Shown here: positions 34,228-42,680 of the stretch, piece by piece
Position numbering within the stretch: position 1 is the first letter of the stretch
Layout of the letters: each line of letters starts with the position of its first letter
Assembly (NCBI RefSeq): GCF_003865135.1
Contig: NZ_BHZC01000001.1
Coordinates: forward strand, 8,990,001-9,054,000
Direction of reading: 5' to 3'
DNA from: Streptomyces chrestomyceticus JCM 4735
Lineage (GTDB): Bacteria > Actinomycetota > Actinomycetes > Streptomycetales > Streptomycetaceae
DNA length: 64,000 bases
Program-made: the position numbers and the translations under genes
Notes under the pieces: model-generated
Database searches by the model: none
What the model saw: only the letters and a program-made list of their open reading frames with translations
What the model was told of the DNA's origin: nothing

Positions 34228-35700
34228 ATGACCGCTGCCACTGACGAGGACCCCGCCCCACGGACGGCGTACGAGGTGGCCGCCGAGGTGGCGGCGGGAC
34301 GGCTCACGGCGCGCGGACACGCGGCCCGGGCGTTGCAGCCCCATCGCCTGTCCCACGCCCGTGACCTGCGTGCCTTCATCAGCGTGGAGCCGCCCGGCGT
34401 GCTCGCCGACGCGGAACGCGCCGACCGTGCCCGTACGGACGTCGGCGCGCAACTCCCTCTGCGCGGCGTACTTCTGGCGGTCAAGGACAACATCGACGTG
34501 GCCGGGCTGCCCACCACCGGCGGAACACCGGCACTGCGCCGGCACCGCCCGGCGCGTGACGCCGCCGCGGTGCGGGCACTGCGCGACGCGGGCGCGGTCG
34601 TCCTGGGCAAGGCCAACATGCACGAGCTGGCCTTCGGCGCGACCAGCGACAATCACGCGTACGGCCGGGTGCGCAACCCCTGGCGGCCCGACCGCCTGGC
34701 GGGCGGCAGCAGCGGCGGTACCGCCGCTGCCGTGGCGGCCGGCCTGGTCACGGCCGGGCTCGGCACCGAGACGGGATGTTCCGTACGCCTCCCGGCCGCC
34801 CTGTGCGGGGTGGTGGGTTTCCGCCCGACGACCGGCCGTTATCCCGCGCAGGGCGTGCTGCCCCTGTCGTGGACCCGGGACACCATCGGCGTCCTGGCGC
34901 ACACCGTCGAGGACGTCTGCCTCCTGGACGCCGTCATCACCGGCACGCACCCCGCCCACCCCGCGCGCTCGGCGTCGCCGCCCGACCCCCGTACCGTACT
35001 GCGCGGCCTGCGGTTCGGCGCTCCACGGCACCCCTTCCGGGACGGCATCGCCCCGCCGCTGCTCGCGGCACTGGACGCCAGGCTCGCCGAACTCGCCGCC
35101 GCCGGGGCCACCATCGTCGAAGACGAACTGCCCGCCGGGACAGCGTCCCACGTGGCGGCCGCCGGACTGCCCATCGCCCTGTACGAGACGTCCCGCGCCC
35201 TCGACGGGTATCTCCGCGAGCACGATCTGCCCCTGCGCTTCGCCGATGTCGCCGCCCGGATCGCGAGCCCGGACGTGGCCCGGCTCCTGCGCCCGCTGCC
35301 CGGTCACGGACCGACCGAAGACGCGTACGAGCAGGCGCTGACGGTCCACCGTCCCGCACTCGACGCCCTGTTGCACGCCCACCTCGCCGACCGCGGGCTC
35401 GACGTACTCCTGCTGCCCACCGCCCCCGTGACCGCGCCACGCCTGCTCCCCGGCGAACACATCCTGCTCGCAGGCCGTCCGGTACCGGCGTTCCCCGCCC
35501 TCCTGCGCAACACCGACCCGTCGAGCATCGTCGGCTGGCCCGCCATCACCCTGCCCGCCGTCCGCGACGCACATGGGCTCCCCTTCGGCATCGACCTCCA
35601 GGCCCCGGCTGGCAGGGACTTGCCCCTCTTGCAGATCGCGCGCGCCTGCGCGGCACTGTGGGGCCTGCCGCGCCGGGGCAGGGTGGCACCCCTCCGGTAG
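34228..35700 (+). CDS. Amidase-signature family hydrolase
   Basis: 490 residues from ATG 34228 (MTAATDEDPAPRTAYEV). The Ser-cisSer-Lys triad is visible: Lys in LLAVKDNIDVAGLPTTGG, cis-Ser in AGGSSGGTAAAVAAG and the nucleophile in LGTETGCSVRLPAALCG (Cys replaces the usual second Gly before Ser). KANMHELAFG and ITLPAVRDAHGLPFGIDL complete the pattern. Closest in style to allophanate-hydrolase or indoleacetamide-hydrolase-like amidases. Cytosolic. It is followed 20 bases later by an SDR gene and may share a transcript with it. Confidence 0.9.
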   Translation: MTAATDEDPAPRTAYEVAAEVAAGRLTARGHAARALQPHRLSHARDLRAFISVEPPGVLADAERADRARTDVGAQLPLRGVLLAVKDNIDVAGLPTTGGTPALRRHRPARDAAAVRALRDAGAVVLGKANMHELAFGATSDNHAYGRVRNPWRPDRLAGGSSGGTAAAVAAGLVTAGLGTETGCSVRLPAALCGVVGFRPTTGRYPAQGVLPLSWTRDTIGVLAHTVEDVCLLDAVITGTHPAHPARSASPPDPRTVLRGLRFGAPRHPFRDGIAPPLLAALDARLAELAAAGATIVEDELPAGTASHVAAAGLPIALYETSRALDGYLREHDLPLRFADVAARIASPDVARLLRPLPGHGPTEDAYEQALTVHRPALDALLHAHLADRGLDVLLLPTAPVTAPRLLPGEHILLAGRPVPAFPALLRNTDPSSIVGWPAITLPAVRDAHGLPFGIDLQAPAGRDLPLLQIARACAALWGLPRRGRVAPLR

Positions 35701-35720
35701 ACCCCTTAGCGTTGCCACCC

Positions 35721-36509
35721 ATGACGAACGTCTTTCCCGCCTCCGTGCCCATGCCCTCCGCCGACGTGCACCTCGGCGGACGTACCGCCCTGGTGACCGG
35801 TGGCGGCAGCGGCATCGGCAAGGCGTGCGCGGTGGCGCTGGCGGCGGCGCACGCCACGGTGCACGTGGTCGACAAGGACGGCGAGTCGGCCAAGGCCGTG
35901 GCCGCCGAGACCGGCGGCCGGGCGCACGTCGTCGACCTGGCCGATCCCGCCGCGATCGAGTCCTTGCCGGCCGAGGTCGACATTCTCGTCAACAACGCCG
36001 GGTTCCAGCATGTGGCTCCGCTCACCGAGTTCCCTCCGGAGCGGTTCGCGCTCATGCAGCAGGTGATGGTGACCGCGCCGTTCCTGCTGCTGCGCCGCAC
36101 ACTGCCGCACATGTACGCGAACGGCTGGGGCCGCGTCGTCAACATCTCCAGCGTCCACGGGCTGCGGGCGAGCGCCTACAAGAGCGCCTATGTCGCCGCG
36201 AAGCACGCTCTGGAGGGGCTGAGCAAGGTCACCGCCATCGAAGGGGCGGAGCACGGCGTGACGAGCAACTGCGTCAACCCCGGTTACGTGCGGACGCCCC
36301 TGGTCGAGAAACAGGTCGGCGACCAGGCCGCGGCTCACGGGATCGACGCGTCGGACGTGCTCACCGACATCCTGCTGGCCCGGTCGCCGATCAAGCGGTT
36401 GCTGGAACCCGAGGAGGTCGCCGCGGCCGTGCTGTGGCTGTGCTCACCGCACACCGCGTACATCAACGGTGCTTCCGTCCCGCTGGACGGCGGCTGGGGA
36501 GCCGGCTGA
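35721..36509 (+). CDS. SDR, 3-hydroxybutyrate dehydrogenase type
   Basis: 262 residues from ATG 35721. Motifs: TALVTGGGSGIGKACA (NAD-binding), NNAGFQHVAP, NISSVHGLRAS, YKSAYVAAKHALEGLSK (catalytic Tyr-xxx-Lys) and NCVNPGYVRTPLVEKQ. The NAGFQHVAP, SAYKSAYVAAKHG-like and VRTPLVEKQ segments are typical of D-3-hydroxybutyrate dehydrogenases, which interconvert 3-hydroxybutyrate and acetoacetate. It lies 20 bases after the amidase gene. Confidence 0.87.
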   Translation: MTNVFPASVPMPSADVHLGGRTALVTGGGSGIGKACAVALAAAHATVHVVDKDGESAKAVAAETGGRAHVVDLADPAAIESLPAEVDILVNNAGFQHVAPLTEFPPERFALMQQVMVTAPFLLLRRTLPHMYANGWGRVVNISSVHGLRASAYKSAYVAAKHALEGLSKVTAIEGAEHGVTSNCVNPGYVRTPLVEKQVGDQAAAHGIDASDVLTDILLARSPIKRLLEPEEVAAAVLWLCSPHTAYINGASVPLDGGWGAG

Positions 36510-36563
36510 CCGCACCTGCCGCAGAAAGCGAATGCGCCGATTTTTCTCCAGGAAATGCCCGCG

Positions 36564-37064
36564 CTAAATGCATTTGGCCTTCTGCGGGATCGCCCGCACC
36601 GTGTCGCCGAGGTCGACCAGCGTGTCGCCGGCAGCAGTCATCGCCTCCGCCGTCACCGTCACTTCGACGGCAGGATCACGCCCGTAGGTGAGAAGGGTCT
36701 TCTTGCTCTTGCTGCCGCCCTCGCCCTCGCTTGACGCGTCGCTGCGCAATACCCAGTCGACTCCGTTCACGTTGAGGCACAAGTCGGTGGTCGGCTTGGG
36801 CGGCTTCATGCCGCAGCGGAGGACGACCGCCGAATCTCCCCAGACCGCAACTCCCTCCCCGTTCGCCTCGGTTCGGTCCTCGCCCAGGAGTTGGCGCGGG
36901 TAGTTCCGGGCGATGTCAGCGCAGAGCGGATGACCCGCGTTCGGTGCGCTCTCGATTTCCGGTGGGGAGGGAAGGAGCGAAAAGGCGAGTACCCCGGCCG
37001 CGACGAGGGCGGTTCCGCCCACGGCCCCGCCCGTGATGAGGGCCTTCTTCGACGGTGCAACCAC
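36564..37064 (-). CDS. DUF3515 family membrane-anchored protein
   Basis: A 166-residue protein with a lysine-rich N-terminus and one transmembrane anchor (ALITGGAVGGTALVAAGVLA), then an extracytoplasmic domain with CADIARNYPRQLLGE, VLRCGMKPPKPT, CLNVNGVDWV and a terminal cysteine. This is the DUF3515 pattern common in actinobacteria; function unknown. GTG 37064 is preferred because codons upstream to an ATG at 37127 have poor third-position G/C bias and no ribosome site. A longer product of 187 residues from 37127 is the alternative. Its codon use is somewhat less G/C-biased than its neighbours'. Confidence 0.75.
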   Translation of the reverse strand: MVAPSKKALITGGAVGGTALVAAGVLAFSLLPSPPEIESAPNAGHPLCADIARNYPRQLLGEDRTEANGEGVAVWGDSAVVLRCGMKPPKPTTDLCLNVNGVDWVLRSDASSEGEGGSKSKKTLLTYGRDPAVEVTVTAEAMTAAGDTLVDLGDTVRAIPQKAKCI

Positions 37065-37178
37065 TTCTCGCCACGCCTTCTTCGGTCGAACAAGACAAAC
37101 GGCAAATCTTGCCGTGCCGGGCAACATTAATGCTTGTTCAGGGTGAAATTCCCATAAGGGCGGGAGGGGCGCACCGGC

Positions 37179-38762
37179 TCAGGCCGTCCGGGCGGCGGGC
37201 GGCCGGCCGGGCCCGGGCAGATGCGGCGCGAGGTGCTTCGCCATGGCGACGAGTGTGCGGTCCGCCAGGTAGGGGCCGATGATCTGAACGGCCAGCGGCA
37301 GCCCGTCGGCGGTCCGGCCGGCCGGCACGACCACGGACGGCAGGCCCACCAGGCTCGCCAGGTTGACCCAGCTCGTCTGGTCGAAGAACGGGCGCTTCAC
37401 ACCGTCCACCGTGATGAACCGCTGCGGCGGCGGGGTGCCGGTCTGGTCGGGCACGGCCGCCGTCGGCGCCGCCGGGGTGATCAGGACGTCATGGCCGGCG
37501 AAGTAGCGGTCCCACGCGGCCCGTAGCTGCTGCCGCGCCTCGTCGGCGACGCACCAGTCCCGGTGCCGCATCGTCCGGGAGTGCAGGAACAGACCGGCCG
37601 GGTCGTCGGCGGGGATCTTCTCCGCCGCCGCCACGTCGGCGGCGAACGCGCTGTCCGTGGCGGTGGCGGAGCCCGTGGCGAACAGGAGCCGCTGGAACAG
37701 GGTGTTGCTCTCGGCGAAGTCGACGGGCCGGGTGGTGTCGTCGACGCTCGCACCGACGGAGCGCAGCAGCGTGGTGACCTGATCGAGCAGCGCACGGGTC
37801 TCGGCGTCGACGCGGCAGTAGGCGTCGTCCGCCCAGACGCCGACGCGGTACTGGGACAGTTCGGCCCTCGTGGGGGCCGGGAGCGTGATCGTCCATCCGC
37901 CCCGGTCGGCGAGGGCGGGCGCGACCAGCACGTCCAGGAGGAGGTCGAGGTCGTCGGCCGTACGGGCCATCGGGCCGAGGGTGACCATGTCGCTGCTGGT
38001 GGCCCAGCCGGGCAGGCGGGGGATGTGGCCGCGTACGGGCACGACGGGCGCGGTGCCGCGGGAGGTCCGCAACGCGTGCACACCGCAGTACGCGGCCGGC
38101 AGGCGCAGCGAACCGGCGAGGTCGGAGCCGACTTCAAGACTGGTGAGGCCGGTGGCGACGGCGGCGGCCGCGCCACCGGAGGAGCCGCCCGCGGTCCTGG
38201 TGCTGTCGTACGGGTTGTCCGTCGTCCCGAAGAGGGGGTTCGACGTCTGGATGTCCTGGCACATGACCGGCACGTTCGTCTTGCCGATGAGGACGGCACC
38301 GGCGGCGCGCAGCAGGGCGACGGCGTCGGCGTCCCGGTCCGGTATGTGGCTGGAGAGGTCGGGGGAACCGCTGGTGGTGCGCATGCCCTTCGTCTCCAGG
38401 GCGTCCTTGACCGTCATCGGGAGCCCGTGCAGGGGGCCGAGGGGCCGGCCGGTCTCGGCGAGGTGCCGGTCCGCCCGGTCCGCGGCGGCGCGTGCGGCGT
38501 CGGCGTCGAGGGTCACGATGGCGCTGACGTGCGGGTTGGCTTGCGCGATGTGCCGGAGGTACTGCTCCAGGAGGTCACGGCTGCTGATCTCGCGTCGGCA
38601 CAGTGCGGCGACCTGAACGCGCGCGGGCGCCAGGTGGAGCGCCTCGGCGTCGGCCTTCCGGAAGCCGGGCCGGGGCCCGGGCCGAGGGGAGGAGGGGGCG
38701 CTCGCGGCGGCCGGTGTGGTGATGCCGGTGGAGGCGATGAGCAGGGTGCGGCGGGGGATCAT
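37179..38762 (-). CDS. Amidase-signature enzyme with N-terminal signal-like region
   Basis: 527 residues from ATG 38762 (MIPRRTLLIASTGITTPAA; CAGGAG upstream). The N-terminus has twin arginines and a hydrophobic stretch, suggesting Tat export or anchoring. The triad lies in GLPMTVKDALETKGMRTTSG (Lys), AGGSSGGAAAAVATG (cis-Ser) and GSDLAGSLRLPAAYCG (Ser). FDQTSWVNLASLVGLPSVVVP is the usual C-terminal motif. It is distinct from the cytosolic amidase at 34-36 kb. Substrate unknown. Confidence 0.88.
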   Translation of the reverse strand: MIPRRTLLIASTGITTPAAASAPSSPRPGPRPGFRKADAEALHLAPARVQVAALCRREISSRDLLEQYLRHIAQANPHVSAIVTLDADAARAAADRADRHLAETGRPLGPLHGLPMTVKDALETKGMRTTSGSPDLSSHIPDRDADAVALLRAAGAVLIGKTNVPVMCQDIQTSNPLFGTTDNPYDSTRTAGGSSGGAAAAVATGLTSLEVGSDLAGSLRLPAAYCGVHALRTSRGTAPVVPVRGHIPRLPGWATSSDMVTLGPMARTADDLDLLLDVLVAPALADRGGWTITLPAPTRAELSQYRVGVWADDAYCRVDAETRALLDQVTTLLRSVGASVDDTTRPVDFAESNTLFQRLLFATGSATATDSAFAADVAAAEKIPADDPAGLFLHSRTMRHRDWCVADEARQQLRAAWDRYFAGHDVLITPAAPTAAVPDQTGTPPPQRFITVDGVKRPFFDQTSWVNLASLVGLPSVVVPAGRTADGLPLAVQIIGPYLADRTLVAMAKHLAPHLPGPGRPPAARTA

Positions 38763-38885
38763 GTGGGGGCTCCTGGTGCGGTGCTCGGGGCTGACTGCGG
38801 GGGGGGGAGGGGCAAGGACGGGGGCTGGGGGCGTCGCCCGGGGGGGCGGGCGGCCGTCCCGGAGGGCAGGGGGACGCTCCAGGGA

Positions 38886-39461
38886 TCAGGACGTCTGCTG
38901 CCCCGCGCCGGGCTCCACCGCCGTACGGGCGTCCACCGACGTACGACCATCCGCCGTCTCATGGGCATCCCCTGCCGCACGGACATCCCCCGCCGTACGA
39001 CCATCCAGCACCGGCCGAACGTCCAAGTTCTCCCGCAGCCGACGCAGCACCGAGAGGGCGACGTGCAGGTCCTCGGACGGGATGTCCCCGGCCAGGTGCT
39101 CCAGCCAGCGCTGTTCCAGGGGGCGGAGATCGTCCAGGGCCTGCCGGCCGCCCGGGGTGAGTTCGACCAGCGGGCTGCGCTGGTCCTGCGGGTTGGGGCG
39201 GGTCGTCACGACGCCTTCGGCCCGTAGGCGGTCGACGGTCTGCTGGACCGCCTGCCGCCGCAGTCCTCGCTCCCGGGCCAGGCGGGCCACCGTCGACGGC
39301 CCGTCCAGCAGCAGTCCCGCCACCTGCCAGCGCGCCGAGGTCAGCCCCGCGTGGGCGGAGAGCCAGTCCCCTTCGCGCAGCAGGCGGCCGTTGACCGCGA
39401 AGACCTCGGCGGTCACCTCGACCAGGGCGTCGATGTCCGCGTCCGGGGGTGAGGAATCCAT
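38886..39461 (-). CDS. MarR-family regulator with hexapeptide-repeat tail
   Basis: 191 residues from ATG 39461 (MDSSPPDADIDALVEV). The winged HTH is LTSARWQVAGLLLDGPSTVARLARERGLRRQAVQQTVDRL with wing NPQDQRSPLVELTPGGRQ. After the domain comes an unusual tail of six tandem xDxRxx hexapeptides (LDVRPV LDGRTA GDVRAA and so on) encoded by 18-bp DNA repeats. It is divergent from a DHA2 exporter gene, with a 16-bp palindrome in the 250-base spacer, so it probably represses the exporter and itself. Confidence 0.9.
   Translation of the reverse strand: MDSSPPDADIDALVEVTAEVFAVNGRLLREGDWLSAHAGLTSARWQVAGLLLDGPSTVARLARERGLRRQAVQQTVDRLRAEGVVTTRPNPQDQRSPLVELTPGGRQALDDLRPLEQRWLEHLAGDIPSEDLHVALSVLRRLRENLDVRPVLDGRTAGDVRAAGDAHETADGRTSVDARTAVEPGAGQQTS
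38918..39025. repeat. Six tandem 18-bp repeats inside the marR 3' end
   Basis: Units start at 38918, 38936, 38954, 38972, 38990 and 39008, each 18 bases, for example CCGCCGTACGGGCGTCCA and CCGCCGTACGACCATCCA. They keep frame and encode hexapeptides of pattern xD(V/G/A)(R/H)xx. Confidence 0.82.
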
Positions 39462-39543
39462 GGCCACAGCGTAGATCCCCGGTCCCACGGACCGTTCCGC
39501 GCCTCCGGGAACGGCCTGCCGGAGGGCGTCCCTCCGGAGAGGA

Positions 39544-39559
39544 CGACAAGAACTTGTCG
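39544..39559. promoter_or_regulatory. MarR-type palindromic operator between marR and the exporter gene
   Basis: CGACAAG (39544-39550) and CTTGTCG (39553-39559) are perfect arms around AA, in the divergent marR/exporter spacer. Confidence 0.72.
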
Positions 39560-39713
39560 AAATCCGCTCCGGTGATTACGCTCGGCGTCCGGCCGGGGCG
39601 CCGACCGCGGGCAGACAGCGAGCAGCAGGCCGCGAACAGCAGGCCGTGTGCAGAAGGCAGAGGGCACGCTGCGCGGACGGCGCCGAGACCCCCGGCCTGG
39701 AGAGTGAGGCACC

Positions 39714-41366
39714 GTGTCATCCGCGCATCCGGGCACCGCCGACGAGGCCGCCCAGACAGGCGGGACGTTCACCCACCGGCAGATCCTGACGGCCATGTCG
39801 GGACTGCTGCTGGCCGTCTTCCTCGCGGCCCTGGACCAGACGGTCGTCGCCACCGCGATGCGCACCGTCGCGGACGATCTCCACGGCCAGACGGAACAGG
39901 CGTGGGCGACGACCGCGTACCTCATCGCCTCCGTGCTGGCGATGCCCTTCTACGGCAAGCTCTCCGACATCCACGGGCGCAAGCCGATGTACCTCATCGC
40001 GATCGCCGTGTTCGTCGCCGGATCGGTCCTGTGCGGTACGGCCGGGTCGATGACCGAACTCGCCCTCTACCGGGCGGTCCAGGGGCTGGGCGGCGGCGGG
40101 CTGATGTCCCTGCCCACCGCGGTGGTCGCCGATCTCGCGCCGGTACGGGAGCGGGGGCGCTACTTCGCCTTCCTGCAGATGGCCTGGGTGGCGGCCAGTG
40201 TCGTCGGGCCGCTGGCGGGCGGGACCTTCGCGGAGGCCGGTGAGGTGTTCGGCGTGGACGGCTGGCGGTGGGTGTTCCTGCTGAACGTGCCGCTGGGGCT
40301 GCTGGCCCTGGTCACCGTACGCCGGGCCCTCGACCTGCCGCACGAGCGGCGCGAACACCGGATGGACGTACTGGGGGCCGCGGCGCTGGCCCTGTTCCTG
40401 GTGCCGCTGCTGATCGTGGCCGAACAAGGCCGCTCCTGGGGCTGGACCGCGCCGGTCTCCCTCGTCCTCTTCGCGCTGGGCGCGGCCGGACTGGCGCTGT
40501 TCATCCCCGTCGAGCTGCGGCGCGGCGACGAGGCCGTACTGCCGCTGCGGCTGTTCCGGCGGGGCGGCATCGCCCTGTGCTCGGCGGTCAACTTCACGAT
40601 CGGCGTCGGCATCTTCGGTACGGTCACCACCCTGCCGCTCTTCCTCCAACTGGTGCAGGGGCGGACGCCGACCGAGGCGGGGCTGGTGGTCATCCCGTTC
40701 ATGGTGGGCACCATCGCCTCCCAGGTGGTGTCCGGCAAACTGATCGCGGACTCGGGCCGGTTCAAGAAGCTCGCCGTCGTGGGCCTGGGTTCCATGGCCG
40801 GAGCGCTGCTGACGCTCGCCGCGGCCGGCCCCGCGACCCCGATGTGGGGTATCACGCTGACCGTCGGCTGGCTGGGCATCGGCATCGGACTGTCCCAGAC
40901 CGTCATCACCCTGGCCATGCAGAACGCGGCGCCCAAGAGCCAGCTCGGGGTGGCGAACGGCGCGTCCGGCCTGTGCCGGCAGATCGGCGGCTCCACCGGC
41001 ATCGCGGTCCTGTTCTCCGTCCTGTTCTCGGTGGCGCTCGGCCGCCTGGCCGACCTGCTGCACTCCGGCCGCTTCAAGGCCCTCCTCACGGACCCGTCGG
41101 TCACCGGGGACCCCGCCAACCACCGCTTTCTGGCCATGGTCGATCCGGGGCGCGGTACGGGCATCGACCTGGACGACACGTCCCTGCTCCAGGGCATCGA
41201 CAGCAGGCTGGCGCAGTCGGTCACCGAGTCCTTCGCCCACGGCTTCCACGTCGTGTTCCTCGCGGCCGGAGCCGTGCTGCTGGCCGGTTTCGTCCTCACC
41301 TGGTTCCTGCGCGAACTCGACGACGGCACCCGGACACCGGAGCGCGCGCTGCGAGCAGTCAAGTAG
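39714..41366 (+). CDS. DHA2-family MFS multidrug exporter (EmrB/QacA type, 14 TM)
   Basis: 550 residues from GTG 39714 with GGAG/GAGG upstream. About 14 hydrophobic segments; motif C-like region LDQTVVATAMRTVADDLHG in TM1, motif A YGKLSDIHGRKPMYL, and ALYRAVQGLGGGGLMSLPTAVVADL. A long extracytoplasmic loop lies near the C-terminus (LTDPSVTGDPANHR...LLQGIDSRL), as in DHA2 exporters. It uses the proton gradient to export drugs. It is divergent from the MarR gene, which presumably controls it. Confidence 0.93.
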   Translation: MSSAHPGTADEAAQTGGTFTHRQILTAMSGLLLAVFLAALDQTVVATAMRTVADDLHGQTEQAWATTAYLIASVLAMPFYGKLSDIHGRKPMYLIAIAVFVAGSVLCGTAGSMTELALYRAVQGLGGGGLMSLPTAVVADLAPVRERGRYFAFLQMAWVAASVVGPLAGGTFAEAGEVFGVDGWRWVFLLNVPLGLLALVTVRRALDLPHERREHRMDVLGAAALALFLVPLLIVAEQGRSWGWTAPVSLVLFALGAAGLALFIPVELRRGDEAVLPLRLFRRGGIALCSAVNFTIGVGIFGTVTTLPLFLQLVQGRTPTEAGLVVIPFMVGTIASQVVSGKLIADSGRFKKLAVVGLGSMAGALLTLAAAGPATPMWGITLTVGWLGIGIGLSQTVITLAMQNAAPKSQLGVANGASGLCRQIGGSTGIAVLFSVLFSVALGRLADLLHSGRFKALLTDPSVTGDPANHRFLAMVDPGRGTGIDLDDTSLLQGIDSRLAQSVTESFAHGFHVVFLAAGAVLLAGFVLTWFLRELDDGTRTPERALRAVK

Positions 41367-41465
41367 GCCCTACGGGGGCACGGGCTCTCCTCGCGGCCTT
41401 GCGCCCTCGCGGCCCGTCACCCGAACGGCCGAGTGGACAAGCCCGTGGCGTGCCGGGGAGGGACG

Positions 41466-42050
41466 ATGGGCACGCGGGAGGGGACCGTCCTTGTCCGGCT
41501 GCCCCGGGAGCCCATCGTGACCTGTTTCGACCGACGTGACCTCGGCCTGCTGATCCTGCGCGTGGGTACTGGCGGCGTGCTGGCCGCGCACGGCGCGCAG
41601 AAGCTCTTCGGCTGGTTCGGCGGTGGCGGCCTTGAGGGCACCGGCCAGTTCATGGAGTCCGTCGGCTACGCGCCGGGCAAGGCCAACGCCACGATCGCCG
41701 GACTCACCGAGGCCGGCGGCGGCATACTGCTGGCGCTAGGACTGGCTACCCCCGCCGCCGGCGCCGCCGCGGCAGGCGCGATGGCGGGCGCCGCCGCCGT
41801 GCACACCCCGAACGGCTTCTTCGCGCAGAGCGGCGGCTACGAGCACCCGGCCTTCCTCGGGCTGACGGCCACTGGACTGAGCATCACCGGCCCTGGCCGG
41901 ATCTCCCTCGACCACGCCCTCGGCCACTCCGTCAACCGCGGCTGGATGGTCCCGGCGGCCCTCGCGGTGACCGGAGCGGCCACGGCACTGGTCGTGGGCG
42001 CACGCAACAAGCGGGCCGCCCGGCAGGTGGCGGGGGACGGGCAGGAGTGA
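41466..42050 (+). CDS. DoxX-family membrane protein
   Basis: 194 residues from ATG 41466 with GGAG upstream. Four predicted membrane segments and the DoxX pattern DLGLLILRVGTGGVLAAHGAQKLFGWFGG near the start, then AGGGILLALGLATP and NGFFAQSGGYEHPAFLG. DoxX proteins are linked to thiol/oxidative stress or to quinol oxidation, but the role is not settled. Convergent with the cupin gene. Confidence 0.88.
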   Translation: MGTREGTVLVRLPREPIVTCFDRRDLGLLILRVGTGGVLAAHGAQKLFGWFGGGGLEGTGQFMESVGYAPGKANATIAGLTEAGGGILLALGLATPAAGAAAAGAMAGAAAVHTPNGFFAQSGGYEHPAFLGLTATGLSITGPGRISLDHALGHSVNRGWMVPAALAVTGAATALVVGARNKRAARQVAGDGQE

Positions 42051-42156
42051 CGGGCGTACGACAAGAAGGCGGCCCTGCACTGTCCGTGTGTGGACCTTCG
42101 GCGACCCGAAGTAGGGCCGTGCGCCGCTGCCCACGGAGCGGCGGCGCCCGCACGTG

Positions 42157-42513
42157 TCAGCTTCCGTACTGCTTCGTGTCGGGGTGCTCGATGAGCAGGA
42201 CGTGCGCGGTCTCCTCCGCCACGGGGCGGTGCCGTGTCCCCCGGGGGACGACGAACAGTTCGCCCGCCTTCAGCTCCACCGGGTCCCGGCCCTCCAGCTC
42301 GATCCGGAAGGTGCCGTCCCAGCACAGGAACAGTTCGTCCTCGTCGTGGTGGTGCCAGGGGAAGGCGCCTTCGAACCGTGCGAGACGGACGGCGGTGGTG
42401 TCGTTCACCCCCGCCAGGGTGTGCTGCTGGTAGGGGCCGGGGAGGGCGGCGATGGCGTCGGTGACCGATACCGGTGCGGGGGCGTGGTGCTGGACTTCGT
42501 GGTGTGTGGTCAT
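42157..42513 (-). CDS. Small single-domain cupin
   Basis: 118 residues from ATG 42513 (MTTHHEVQHHAPAPVSVTDA). Cupin motif 1 is FPWHHHDEDELFLCWDGTFRIEL with three metal-binding histidines and a glutamate; motif 2 is VVPRGTRHRPVAEE. Such proteins bind a metal and may be isomerases, dioxygenases or sensors. It is divergent from a MocR regulator gene, and a perfect inverted repeat lies between them. Confidence 0.88.
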   Translation of the reverse strand: MTTHHEVQHHAPAPVSVTDAIAALPGPYQQHTLAGVNDTTAVRLARFEGAFPWHHHDEDELFLCWDGTFRIELEGRDPVELKAGELFVVPRGTRHRPVAEETAHVLLIEHPDTKQYGS

Positions 42514-42564
42514 GACGTGATCTTTGCTGCCGGTGCGGTGGGTTCCCAGATCCAATGACCCATA

Positions 42565-42587
42565 ATTGGTCCGGCTCTTGGACCAAT
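42565..42587. promoter_or_regulatory. MocR-type operator between cupin and mocR
   Basis: ATTGGTCC (42565-42572) and GGACCAAT (42580-42587) are perfect arms with a 7-base spacer. A further CCAAT half-site lies just upstream near 42552. The site is in the 167-base divergent spacer. Confidence 0.72.
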
Positions 42588-42680
42588 CACGGTCCCGCCC
42601 GCTGCAGGGACGCAAGCATCGCCCCGCCTCGGCGGCGCGAACACCGGCCCGCCACGACGACGGAAGAGAAGAACCCCGCC

